From: Chlorokybus atmophyticus
Taxonomy: Eukaryota; Streptophyta; Chlorokybophyceae; Chlorokybales; Chlorokybaceae
DNA: 64,000 nucleotides
Direction: 5' to 3'
NCBI GenBank assembly: GCA_009103225.1
Contig: RHPI01002402.1
Coordinates: 10,094 to 74,093, forward strand
In this document: in pieces, positions 34,280 to 45,602 of the stretch
How the letters are laid out: every line of letters begins with the position of its first letter
Numbering within the stretch: position 1 is the first letter of the stretch
Notes under the pieces: generated by a model
Databases searched by the model: none
Told to the model about the DNA's origin: nothing
The model's input: the letters and a program-made list of their open reading frames with translations, nothing else
Position numbers and translations under genes: made by a program

Positions 34280-35998
34280 CTAAACTTCACCATCAAAAAT
34301 CTCCGCTGCATCCTTAAACGGTGCACCGTCCACCTTGTAGAACCAGTTACCATCCAGCAACCGCTTCTGCAATGCCAACCACCAGCATCAGCAAGCTGCT
34401 TAACTCCCACACTGCCACTGCTGTCCAACACACCAAAAAGTCATTACCTGCTCCGGAATGGATGACAGCTTTTGGAAGTCTTCCTGAGGAATATCAAAGC
34501 TGAAGATGTCGAGGTTGGACTTGAGATGCTCCTCATTGGTGCTCTTGGCCAGGGCAGATGTGCCCCGCTGAACAGCCCAGCGCAGAAGCAACTGTGGAAC
34601 TGTCTTGCCAAGCTTGTCCGCAGTCTGCCATGGATGGTGTGTGTCACCACAATGCTTGGTTAACACAAGCAAACATGCATATGCACACACGCCCACCATT
34701 GCACGCATGCACACATGGTCGCGCGCATGCATGCACACAGTTGCAATGTTCTGACCTCCTGAATCAATTGGTTGTGCATGACGCTCACGATGTCACCACT
34801 GTCAGGGTTGTGCATGCCAGCAGCGCCAGAGTCAGGGGAGCCGAGAGCGGAGTACGCGGTCACATGGACATTCTCCGAACGGCAGTACTGAAGCAGAGGA
34901 TCATTGCGCCACAGCGGATGCATTTCAACCTGTATTGCAGCAACTTAGCATCACCACATCATGCCTAGTTATGAGACCACCACATGAAGACAGTAAGCAA
35001 CAGCTGTACCTGGTTCACTGCGGGACGGATCTTGCAGATCTGCAAGAGGTTGTAAAGCTTCTTTTGGCTGAAGTTTGCAACACCAATGTGCTTGGTCAAA
35101 CCCTTGTCCACGCATGCCTCGAGCTCCTTCCAAACAGCCGGCAGGTCGAACTTCTCCCAATGTTCAGCCTGCACAATGACTGCGTCAGACACCCCAGCTG
35201 AATTACTAACCCGTAATCATGCAACCCAGGGAGCAAAGGCTTAAGGAAACCTGGTAAACACATACCTTCTCCGGCATGAAGGCATTGGTCGCCAGAGGCC
35301 AATGGATCTGCATGCATTGTTCTCTGTGTTAAACGTGTCTAACTGTCACAAGCAGCGGAGTCAGGCTCAACTGATGCACTGCTACCATTATTTGTCAACT
35401 GCATACTTACCAGGAAGAGGTCAAGATAGTCAATCTTTAGGTCTTTCAGCGTCTGCTTCAGGCCGGCTTCAACACGGCCCGGGAGGCAGTGGTCCGTCCT
35501 GCAGTGACGGCATGCCGTCAGTCAGTGTGCCGTACAAGCGAAAGAGCAAGCTTCCCAGCATCATGCTATGGGCAGTGCACAGAGTAATGCGTACACAAGC
35601 TGAACTGTTGCAGCTGTCTGTGTGACTTACCAGAGCTTGGAAGTAATCCACAGGGACTCGCGGGGCGTCCCCTCGTCAAAGATCTCCTTGAAGGCGTCGC
35701 CCACCTCCGCCTCATTTGCATAGTTGGCAGCGCAGTCAATATGCTTGTAGCCAGCCTGATCAAGCACCCAGGTATAAGTTCAGCCCAGTAATGTTGCAAG
35801 TGAAGCAACGCACAGCTTGTTTGCATGCGTGTGTTGCAAGCATACCTTCACGGCAGCCTTGACAGCCTTCGCCACCTCCCCAGGCTCGGCCTTCCAGGTG
35901 CCCAGGCCAATGGCAGGGATCTTGGCGCCCGTGTACAGCGGCCATGAGGACTTGTCCGCAGGCGCCGAGGCAGCCGCAGCAACTGACTCGCCTGGCAT
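34280..35998 (-). CDS. Aldo-keto reductase (AKR superfamily)
   Basis: Cytosolic NADPH-dependent reduction of aldehydes or ketones; the substrate is unknown. From [19 protein letters not shown] (ATG at 35998) the exons read [40 protein letters not shown]…, [139 protein letters not shown], and [19 protein letters not shown]…FDGEV to TAG 34280-34282. The tetrad Asp and Tyr (HIDCAANY), Lys (SKLW) and His (IHWP) is complete, as are the cofactor-binding KSTN…N residues. Length is about 320 residues, normal for the family. Codons upstream of the chosen Met are open but have no better start. Head to head with the adenylate kinase gene. Confidence 0.93.
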
Positions 35999-36518
35999 GA
36001 CGACAATCCACTTGCTCAAATACAAGCACAACCGAAGTACAGTTCTTCCTGCACAATCACGGCTTGCTACAGAGCACTGCACAGCAACGCAATCACTGCA
36101 CCAGTGTTGCCAACTACCTTATGCATGTCGGTGGTGGTGGCACACTCTTGCTTCCAGAGCAATGCCGACGGCAGGCAGACGGATCTCACTACGCACTGGA
36201 TCCACCTGTGCCAGCTGGCACTCCAGCCCCGCAGAACTAATGACCATAATCATTACGGCCTAGGCCGCCGGCCAGCCGCCTCCGCATGCTTACACACATG
36301 GCACGTACTTGTACAGTGACTTGCTTTACACATGGCAGAGCGGATCTTGGCGCCAAATGTGTGTTGCCCAAACCGGTTCATGACTGACCCAGATCAAACT
36401 CGAAGTGGTTCATTCCGATCTGGGTCGGTTCATCCTCATGGTCCACTGTGTGCTTGGCAGTGGTGGCAGCGGTGGCTGCGGCGGCGGTATTGTCGAGGTG
36501 GCGCTGCAGGCGGTCGGC

Positions 36519-39500
36519 ATGGCGTCCGCTGTGGTTGTTGGGACAATGGCGGCAACTGCTGTTTCAGTGCCGGTTGGGTCGCGCTACCAGCACCAGGGGT
36601 TGCGCGGGAGGCAGGCGACGGCAGCAGCCACAGCTGCAGGCCGGCCGCAATGGAGCAGCCGGCAGAGGCGGAGCGGCGACGGTGTTGGGCTGAAGGCGGC
36701 GACGATTGCTGCGCCTGCGGCTGGAAGCAGGATTATCAGGAGAAGGGCTAAGGTCAGGAAGGACAATAAGACAGTGACTCATAGGCTGATGGAGTGGCCG
36801 GATGAATGCAATGCACCCATGCTGTCAATTCGTGCTGGCTTTGCTGCTACTTGGAGGCTACTCTTACTTGGCATGTGTTGCACAGCTGGCAGTCTTCGCT
36901 GCCGCCAACCAGGCAGCCCAAGCCCCTCTCAGAATCGCCATTGCTGGGGCTCCAGCCTCAGGCAAAGGCACACAATGCGAAGACATTGTGCGCAAGGTAG
37001 CACGCAGAATGAGTTACGATGTTGCACTGTTGCTGTCAGCCAGTTGGGTTGTGAGCGTAGTGCTTATTCTTGGCTTTAACTCGTTCGCAGTATGGGTTGG
37101 TGCATGTCTCCGTTGGAGACTTGCTCAGGGCTGAGGTGGAGAAGGGGACTGATGGAGGGGTGCGCGCCAAGGGTTTCATGGATGCCGGCAAGCTCGTGCC
37201 CGATGATGTGGTTGTGACGGTGAGTCTTGTCGTAACAAGCGCAATTCCAATTGTGATGGTCTCCACCTGGACTGGCGTACTCAACTTTATCACTTGCTTT
37301 CTTGCTGTGCATTGAGCGTCACGTCCGTTGTCAGCAACAACAGTAATATTGCTTTGCAGATGGTGAAGTCTAGGCTAGCACAGCCGGATTGCGTGGAGCA
37401 TGGCTGGCTCCTGGATGGCTACCCTCGTAGTCGAAGTCAGGCTGAAGCGCTTGAGCAGGCTGGCATCCGACCACAGGTCTTCATTCTGTTGAAGGTACAT
37501 ATGTGTGCGGTACTGGTTTCAAAACACTGTTGTTTACGAAAATGAACGGGAACATGCAACATTCATGTCACCTTAACAGGTACCTGATGAAAGGATACTG
37601 GAGCGTGTGACGGGGCGAAGGTCAGACCCGGAGACAGGGCGTGTGTACCACCTCACATTTGCTCCACCTGAAAACGAAGAAGTTGCTGCTCGCTTGGTTC
37701 AGCGCAGCGATGACACAGAAGACACGGTACTGCTAATGAATGCAACGAGTTTCCTTCTTGTAGGTGCTCTTTCTACTGCACAGTGTAATGCCACATGTCT
37801 TACCACAGTGTCGGCAAAGGCTCAAAACTTACCACAAGCACACAGAGGCAGTAATTGAGATGTATGAAGATGTTCTTGTTGCGGTAAGCTCAGCACAGTT
37901 ACTTAAACTTGGCTTTCGTATGTGTATTGTTTGGTACATGCAGCACTAACACGTACCGCATGTAGGTGGATGGAGATAGGCCGATCAGCGATGTGTCGCA
38001 AGATATGGAGGCGATTATTTCAGACTTGCAACGTGCAGAGGTTGGTGCTGTTGCTGTTTAGCTACGCTATATGAGGTTAGGCAACTTAATGCCGTTCAAC
38101 CAGGACAGGTGTCCTTGGTCACGGTAGTGATATACTACAGCTGCTTCTTCTCCTTGGTGTGCATCCCTTACTGACGCATGCTGATCTTGCTGCCAAACTC
38201 CAAACTCGACATCAAGTGCCGAATAGTATAGTGTCTCTATCTTGGTTCTTTAGTGGAGATGCACAGCAAACCTTCATCATAACACGCTTGTTGTGCATAA
38301 GCTATGGCCTTGGCAAGCGTAGTTGTGTGGCCTGGCTGTCACTGTCACCGATTACTCCATGTCTCTGATATGTTAGTGCGCGCGGCAAGCATGTTGACAT
38401 AAGCAATGGCCCTACTGTGCTATGTTTGTGTGTGTAGGCTCGAGCAACAGCGTCAGTCGGTGCGGCTGCCAACCCGCGGACGCTAGCTGGCCCTGTAAAG
38501 CTGCCGACAAAGCTCATGAACACCCCGATGCCCCGATACATCAGGCAGTTCTTCTACAAGGATGTTGCTTCAGCTGCAAGAGCTGCCATTGACGATGGGC
38601 TGAAGCGCATGCAGGTTTCGTCTTGCATCTTGCAGGGGTTTCACTGCACTTGGGGCTTCTTGAATGGGGCTCGGGACCATGTGTTTTTGTTGAAATCGAT
38701 GTACTGCTGTTGCGTGATCAGCTGCACTTGTCAGTAAGCTCATTATGCTGCTGTACCAATATGCTAACGTACTGTGAAACACTGCAACAGATGAAGTGCA
38801 CTATCCCTGAAACCAACACTGAGATGGTACGCCATATGTCTTCACCTGATGCGCTCTGTTGTTCAGACACATACTGTTTTCGGCCGTCAGTGCCCAGTCT
38901 TGATAGGGCAACCGCATGCACCGCTGCCTGCACATCCTTGTGCGATAGGAAACACTGCCTAACAGCATAAAGCTCTTCTTGTCACACACAGGATGTCTAC
39001 CGCATTGGGACGTTGCTAGAGATGGTGAGAGAAATAGCAACTGAGCTTGCACAAGATGGCAAGCGTGTGAAGGTGAGTGCGATTTGGTTGCTTTTAGGTT
39101 GGATCTAGGACGCATATAATGTACTCACAGAGACTCACTATGAGCCATGCAGGTTTGCGTGCAAGGCTCCATGGGAAAAGGTGTGTTCCAGGGACTACCG
39201 CTCTCTCTCTCCGGGGTGCGCCGTATCATGGAAGTTATGGACTGGGGTGAAGACATGGCCGGCCGGTTCATATTCTTTGGTGCTATTGGTATGTGCACCT
39301 GCAGACACATCTGACTCAAGTTGCTGCCATTGCATACGCTGATGTTGAGGACGATGCAGGAGCCAAGGAGGTAGAAGAGGAGGATGACGTGTATTTACTT
39401 CTGGCGCCACAAAGCATCGTGGGGTCCTGCATTCTGCCTGACCTGCAAGCAATGTGCGACGCAGCTGGCGACCGCCCTATCATCCTACTCAATCCGAAAC

Positions 39501-40197
39501 TGGGGGTAAACTGGTCTGACTTTTGTGTTGATGTTGTTCTCAACAGTTCAAGAAGCTAATTCGGTCTGATGGACCACTGCAGGACATTCCAAGCGCTGGT
39601 GACGTTATGCAGGTACGGTGCATCAGATGTGTTTTATCATGCATTCCTTACAGCAGCACTTGTGTTGCCTTCTTTTGCATATTTGTGGGGGCAAGCGTAT
39701 TTACGTGTGTCGCATCGTATAGATCCGCGGCCGCGCTGAGCGCAGGGATTTTGCGCTGACCTTTAAGGACATCTACCACTTTAGGCTACTCTTCATATCA
39801 GGCACCGCCTTCTATCCTGTCATGGGCGCCCTGAGGTGGGTACCTAGTTTCCTGAGCCCTTGTTGTTACATTGTTCAAGAACCAAGTCAAAACTCTCTGT
39901 CCTTGGCAAAGCTGCATGTGTGCTTGCATGCATATATGCAGAGAGAGAGCATAGCTCATAGTGCAACGTACACACCATGCACACGCACAGCGCACACAAA
40001 GTCAATGAAAGTGCAACATTGAAATGAGTAGCTTTTGGCAACTTGTTTGGCGCACCTGTAGGTACTTCCATGGCGGCAACTGGGAGCTGTACAAGCGCGT
40101 CAACCTGGATGAAGGAGAAGAAGAGTATCAGCTGGCCAACACCTTTGAAAAGGAGCCTTCCCGGCAAGACATCACGGCGTGCTATCCACGCGGGTGA
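36519..40197 (+). CDS. Plastid adenylate kinase fused to a DUF1995 domain (adenylate kinase 5 type)
   Basis: Interconverts 2 ADP with ATP and AMP, probably in the plastid. The N-terminus ([20 protein letters not shown]…, Ala/Arg/Ser-rich, few acids) looks like a transit peptide. The kinase follows: [20 protein letters not shown] (P-loop), [57 protein letters not shown] (LID), and [20 protein letters not shown]. After an acidic linker and a 400-bp intron comes the second part: [128 protein letters not shown], and [20 protein letters not shown], to TGA 40195-40197. This second part is DUF1995. The same fusion exists in Arabidopsis AT5G35170. The junction of exon 1 to the P-loop exon is uncertain (donor at AAG|GTCAGG or ACA|GTGACT). 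Confidence 0.9.
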
Positions 40198-40790
40198 AGT
40201 CAGTGTGACGCGCCTGTCGCTGGTGTGCAACTTCTGTACAGCCTGACATATACCTATCATCTCGAGTGTTGTGTAGTATATTGGTGGTTGACTGATGGAT
40301 ATACAGTTGCCGCGTGTTGTTCACGCTGCCCTGTGGTAATCTTGATGAGTACCAGGTGTACAGCCATGCAGGTTCTGTGGGTTGAGTGTGAGTCTGTGTC
40401 CGCGCATGGTGAAAGGGAATTGCTGTTGACCTATTTCCAAGGTCCAGTCTCAGCACTCCAACTTGTGTCTGAGGTCATCCACTTGACTCTGGTCAAGTGC
40501 TCCCGAAGCAGTATCAAAAGATTCAATGAGTATCCCAGTTACAGTTCCTCCTTGATGTTTGAAGACTCCAGTCATCCAACCCTAATAAGAGTTACCACCA
40601 ACACCTGATGACAGTACTGATTGTACCAGAATGACAGACGTCCAGTGATCCAGATTCTATGCCAAAGTGCGCATGCATGCACTGCTGCGTGCACAAAAGC
40701 ACAGATCAGTTGCGTGCCCCATTTTATACATACATAGCAAGTGGCAACATTGCTGAATGGGCTACATAATATACGCATGCTTATAAGCGC
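40198..40790. other. Convergent intergenic spacer
   Basis: 3' ends of the adenylate kinase gene (+) and zinc-finger gene (-). No feature seen. Confidence 0.5.
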
Positions 40791-42120
40791 AGTCTGCGTC
40801 GCCGAACCGGATCCTCAAAGAAACGCTTTCCTCGGCATATCGGGCACGTGCATACGCACTCCCCACGGCACTGCGGGCACATGTTGAATCCAGCACCTGT
40901 GAAGATCTGGCACAAAGCAAGTCCACGTGTGCTTTATATAAGTCATATGTGCTTTATATAAGTCATATGTGCTTTATATAAGTCATTTAGGTAACAGTCG
41001 TACGCAGTTTAAGAACGTCTTGTACAGGACACAGGTGCCACATACCTGGCCTTTGCCGTTGCACAGGTCGCATCTAACTATGCCCTGTCCATCGCACTCC
41101 TCGCACACCGGCAGCTGCACACACACGCACACAATGCCTCGAGTCATACAGCATCATGCAGCACGTACACGCAATATTGCAATAGCTGGTTGGTTCTGTG
41201 CATGGCAACACCGCAATCATTGCATGTGATGACTGCAGTGTTGTCATGCACGCACAGGGAGTGCCAGCGCGGACAGAGCGAGTGTGTCTCGGTGCGGCGC
41301 TTGTGCGCTGCCTGGGTATTGCAATGCAGGTGAATCGCACAACCCATTTTACATTCAACCCCAACTACACACGTGTCACATGCTATGTGTACATCTCTCA
41401 TTCAATCTGTCCAGAGCAACTCGTGTGTGACGCGCTGGGGTATAATGTGCAATGCATGTGTGCATGCGTAGGTATGTGCCTGAGTGTGCATGTTTACAAG
41501 TATGCGCTTGCGCAAGCATCTGTACTGTGTGCGCGCCAATGAGTGCGCGTGCGCATGTTCACGTGCATGTGCATGCATGCGTGGGCGTGGCTGCATTGCC
41601 ATTCACCACTACAACCAACCAACTGACCACCCCAAACCGTGCTTCTTGCATGCCTTGCTCACAAAGAGCATGTCCCACATCCACCCACCCTCCCACTCCA
41701 CCCACTCACCGATTTGGTCACCGGCACGGTCGCGAGCGTCACTACGAGGAATCCCAGCAGCAGTCCCCACGTGGCCCCGTCCACAGCGTACCTCACGGCG
41801 GTCTTCAGCAGAGTCCCCCAGTCGACGCTGGCGAGGCCGCCGCCGCCGCCGCTGGTCACGGCGCCCAGGAGAAAGGCGCGGGGAGGTTGGTGTGGCTGTT
41901 GTTTGGGTGTGAAGGGATGTGTTTGATGGTGTGGTGGGCGAAGAGGGGAGAGTGGTTTGCGGGGTGGGGGAGTCGTCAAGCGGCGACGGTGCTGACTTGT
42001 TGATGGCGGTGGGGTTGCGTGGAGAAAGGAGGTGGAGGAGCAGGAGCAGGAGCAGGAGCAGGAGGAGGAGGAGGAGGATAAATGCAGGCCAGTAGTCGGG
42101 GGGAGGAAGCGAGGTAACAT
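40791..42120 (-). CDS. DnaJ-type Cys-rich zinc-finger protein, probably plastid and membrane-associated
   Basis: The last two exons (41114-41046 and 40906-40791) read LPVCEECDGQGIVRCDLCNG then IFTGAGFNMCPQCRGECVCT, CPICRGKRFFEDPVRRRRL. This makes four CxxC units, two followed by the GxG-like spacing of the DnaJ central zinc finger; no J-domain is present. The first exon (from ATG 42120 to 41710) begins MLPRFLPPTTGLHLSSSSSS and is Ser/Pro-rich like a transit peptide. It then gives RAFLLGAVTSGGGG, VDWGTLLKTAVRYAVDGATW and the hydrophobic segment GLLLGFLVVTLATVP. The membrane segment plus C-terminal Cys-rich domain recalls the ORANGE and BSD2-type plastid cofactors, but I cannot choose a subfamily. 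One or more middle exons (around 41310-41240) are not certain in phase. The ATG lies 100 bp downstream of a GGC run (sense strand). Confidence 0.65.
40929..40988. repeat. Three tandem copies of a 20-bp unit in an intron
   Basis: GTGCTTTATATAAGTCATAT is repeated three times, the last copy ending in TT. It lies in the last intron of the zinc-finger gene and each unit contains TATATAA. Confidence 0.95.
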
Positions 42121-43101
42121 TCAATGGTTCCCTTATGATATGAGTGTTGTGGTAAACGGCCTCGGCGACAAGCACAGAGGCATGTCAAAGTGACGCAGCC
42201 GCCTCGCCGCCGCGTCCTCGTCCGCCGCCGCCGCCGCCTTATTCCTATTCGCAGTGTTGTAATCCTGTTGAAATGCAAATGCAGCCGAGATCTAGATACA
42301 TGAACATGTCTGCCGGGCAGGCTCTGCCCTCAACATATATACAGAGCCACGTTCGGAAAGCGCTTGGATGCGCTTATATGAAGGTGCTTTACCTCGAAAT
42401 AAGAGCGTCCAGCCTTTTTGCTCCTATAGCAAGGGTTACGCCAAAAGTTTGCCTCATGCACGTCCAAAAATATAAAAAGTTGCTCTCATGTAATGTGACA
42501 CAGGGGATATGTCTTGTCGAGGGCTCGTATACCGAGCTTCCGACGGATCCAGATCCGTCGGGCTTAAGATTTCAACCTAACCTGAACTGTTGTAAAAAGT
42601 GGTCACAGTCATCTAACGTTGTACGTTGAATAACTGAGACACAAACGGTACGAGCTCAATGAGATACACCCTGTACCCTACTCAAGAGGGTATGTGTGTA
42701 CACTAAACACGTACGGCTTGCTGTTTATGGTACACTTCGTACCCCTCACTCAGTAAGCGACTGCACTGAACAACCGTGTGGAAGAATATTGAAGTTGGTA
42801 TTGAGGAGCAACTTCGTACAGAAACGTAGTACAATCCATGCAGCAGTGGTACACTGGTACCCATGGTTTGCCGTGCATTCCAGATTGACCACTGGTACGA
42901 TTTCCGGCCAGCAGGGCTTTTCCTTGCCAAGTACATAAGTGATTACGGTGGACGAGGGTCACGTCACGGGCAACTCGACTCGTCGGCGGAAGGCGGCGGA
43001 GTGGAGCGGAGGGGCGTAGTTTGAGTGAGTGTGCAGTTTATAGGTTGCAAAGCTGGTTGAGGTACTATTGTCAATTCGCCCGTTGACTGAAGCACAGCGC
43101 C
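42121..43101. other. Divergent intergenic region with an organelle-like palindromic block
   Basis: 42224-42238 is a GGC run on the sense strand of the zinc-finger gene. About 42290-42640 is AT-shifted and carries palindromic GC clusters: GCCGGGCAGGCTCTGCCC near 42311 and GACGGATCCAGATCCGTC near 42541. These are unlike the rest of the window. 42640-43000 is non-coding with several GGTACC/GTAC motifs. No gene is recognised. Confidence 0.45.
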
Positions 43102-43136
43102 ATGGCCAACGCCAAGAGGTGAGAGTCCGAGAGAGA

Positions 43137-43178
<42 letters not shown>

Positions 43179-44953
43179 CACACACAATATCTCTGTGTAT
43201 GCCAGTAAAACTCTGTGTACGTGTGTGTCTCATCACTTCTCTTCTCCTGCGTGCGCCAAGGTTTGATGGCAAGGTCTTTCTTGTGACTGGGGCGAGCAGC
43301 GGCATCGGTGCTGTGACGTCGGAGCACTTGGCCGCCCAGGGCGCCCACGTATGGGTCGCCGCACGACGACAGGACCAACTCGACGCACTGGTCGCTAAGA
43401 TCAACGCAGCAGGGGGGAAAGGTGTGTCTTGCATGCGTGATATTCTGATGCATTAAAGGAAGGGTAGAACCGTTGATGAATACTACTGACTTGGCACTGC
43501 TCTGAGTGTAAATGGAATACGCTGCTGATTGGTCGTCTGCATTGTCAACGAGTCAATGTGTCAATCAGCTGGGCAATCGATTGGATGGTTAGATGTTCGT
43601 TGCTTAGTTGGTCGTGTGAGCAGTCAAATCTAACGGTTAGTTGGGATGGTTAGTGCTTCGTTAACTGTTGGTGTGTGCAAACAGCCACTGCTGCTGTGCT
43701 GGACGTGACTGATGCCGCGCAAGTTGACAAGGTAAGAAACTCCCTTTCTCCTCTCCTGGTGCATTAACATCATCGTTTGGTCGAGCCGTTGTCCACGACA
43801 CGTTGCATCAACAGCTGTGTGTATCGTTCATCAGGTCGTTGCGGACATTGCCACAGCGCATGGCAGACTAGACGGGGCCTTTAACAATGCAGGTGAGCAG
43901 TGGATGATGTCATCTATGGATTGTCAACACTCATGTGGGACAGCACGCATGGGTGCACTCCCACATGTATGCATGCACGCACTGGCATTACACGCGCACG
44001 GTTACCCACATGCACATGCCCCCCCTCCCCCTCAACCCACATTCGCACGTGCGCATCTGCACGCACGCACACACGCAAAGACATGCGCACATTGCGGCTT
44101 GCTACGGCACTCTCCCGTATCCAAGTCCACTGTTCTCATCCACCCCACCCCACCCNCACCCACCACCATTTCACGCAGGCTACGCCGGTCCCAGTCTTCC
44201 CGTGTCCGAGACGGACCTCGACGACCTCGCTCGCGTTCTATCCATCAACGTGACGGCTCAGGCGGCCTGCATGCGGGCGGAGCTGAGGCAGATGCTCGCG
44301 CAGGGCGGCGGCGGGTCCATCGTCAACAACTCGTCCGCCGCGGGGACGAAAGCGCTCGCGCTCACGGCAAATTATTGCGCGAGCAAGGCAGCACTCAACC
44401 ACTTCAGCCTATGCGCAGCAGCTGAGGTACATAAGCTCTGTTGGTTTTCCCGCTGTTGCGTGTGCGCTTGTCTTTGGAATCTCCCCCGTACTATTATGAC
44501 GTTGGTCTTATGCTCACATGCATACATGACAAGTGCGTGCATCTGCATGACCATTCGTGCGAACGCACAAGTACATCGGCGTGAGCGTGCGCTTCTCACG
44601 CAATCTGTCACAAAAGCATACTCACACATGCACACGCGCGCACGCGCATACCCACCCACCCACCCACCCACTTGCAGGTTGCCAAGTCCGGCGTGCGCAT
44701 CAACGTGGTTGCTCCCGGTTTCACCACTCCATCGGAAATGTTTGACAAGACGCTGGCTCAGTGGGCCGCTCTCAACCCCGACATGAGCAAAGAGGTCATC
44801 GCCGAGAAGTTTGTGCCGATCGGCAGGATTGCCGACGCCGAGGAGATCGCAGCCATGGTCGCGTACCTCTTCGACGACACGGTGGCGAAATCCATCACGG
44901 GACAGATCATTGGGGTGGATGGTGGGGCTGGAATGAACTTTATGGCGCCGTGA
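43102..44953 (+). CDS. Classical short-chain dehydrogenase/reductase
   Basis: NAD(P)H-dependent oxidoreductase; the substrate is unknown. Six exons with exact junctions: 43102-43118, 43261-43421, 43685-43731, 43835-43892, 44179-44426 and 44678-44953. The product starts MANAKRFDGKVFLVTGASSG. TGASSGIG is the cofactor loop, followed by LDVTD, FNNAG, and SIVNNSSAAGT with catalytic Ser. YCASKAALNHFS carries the Tyr-x3-Lys pair, then VRINVVAPGFTTP and the closing IIGVDGGAGMNFMAP. The protein is about 268 residues, standard for the family. The lack of a transit peptide suggests the cytosol. The first coding exon is only 17 bp. The first intron carries a GA/CT microsatellite, and intron 4 has one ambiguous base (N at about 44156). 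Confidence 0.93.
43129..43175. repeat. GA/CT microsatellite
   Basis: A short GA run turns directly into about 18 CT units, making a self-complementary junction in intron 1 of the SDR gene. Confidence 0.9.
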
Positions 44954-45602
44954 AGTTGCCCGCAAAAGACCTGAGTTTTGCTGCCTTTCGCTCTTGTAAG
45001 ATGTACTGCAATGAGTGTGTACAGCAAAGTTGTGTTCGCAACAGCCACTACTGGCTGTTGACTGTATAGGGTTGAGCCTTGGTCATGACCTGGCTTTCCA
45101 TCATGGAGAGGCAGCGATTGCTTGTGAATTCACCATTTTTTGCTTGTCGACAATATGTGAGCCTGTCAACCGCGCCCCAATAAGAGCACACGCACACAGA
45201 TAGAAACTTATGCAGGCAATGTGACTGCCATCCGGTTGCATGGATGGTTAATTTGTGGCAGTCCTAGTTGCCAATGCGCTACTACTTGTGGACCAGTGTG
45301 GCTGATATGACGTGATAGGAAGTCAGAAACAGGACACTATTGTGACGAGTTGTAGTGAACACCTGAACGCATTTCCCAACTCTCGAGTCATCTCATTCTC
45401 AGCAACTGCTTACAACAACTGTCGTTCACAAGCCAGCACACATGTCACCCGCAAGCCAGCTGTGCAACGCAAATGTCAAGGGCAATAATGTGGAAATGCG
45501 CATCAAGTGCGAGTTCAAACACTTAAGGTCCAGCAGTCTGCGTGTCAAGAATCTAGAATAACAATACTGTAGTGCTTGCCTGCCATTTGTGCATGTTAAT
45601 TT
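44954..45602. other. Convergent intergenic spacer
   Basis: Between the 3' ends of the SDR gene and the selenide dikinase fusion gene; nothing recognised. Confidence 0.5.
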
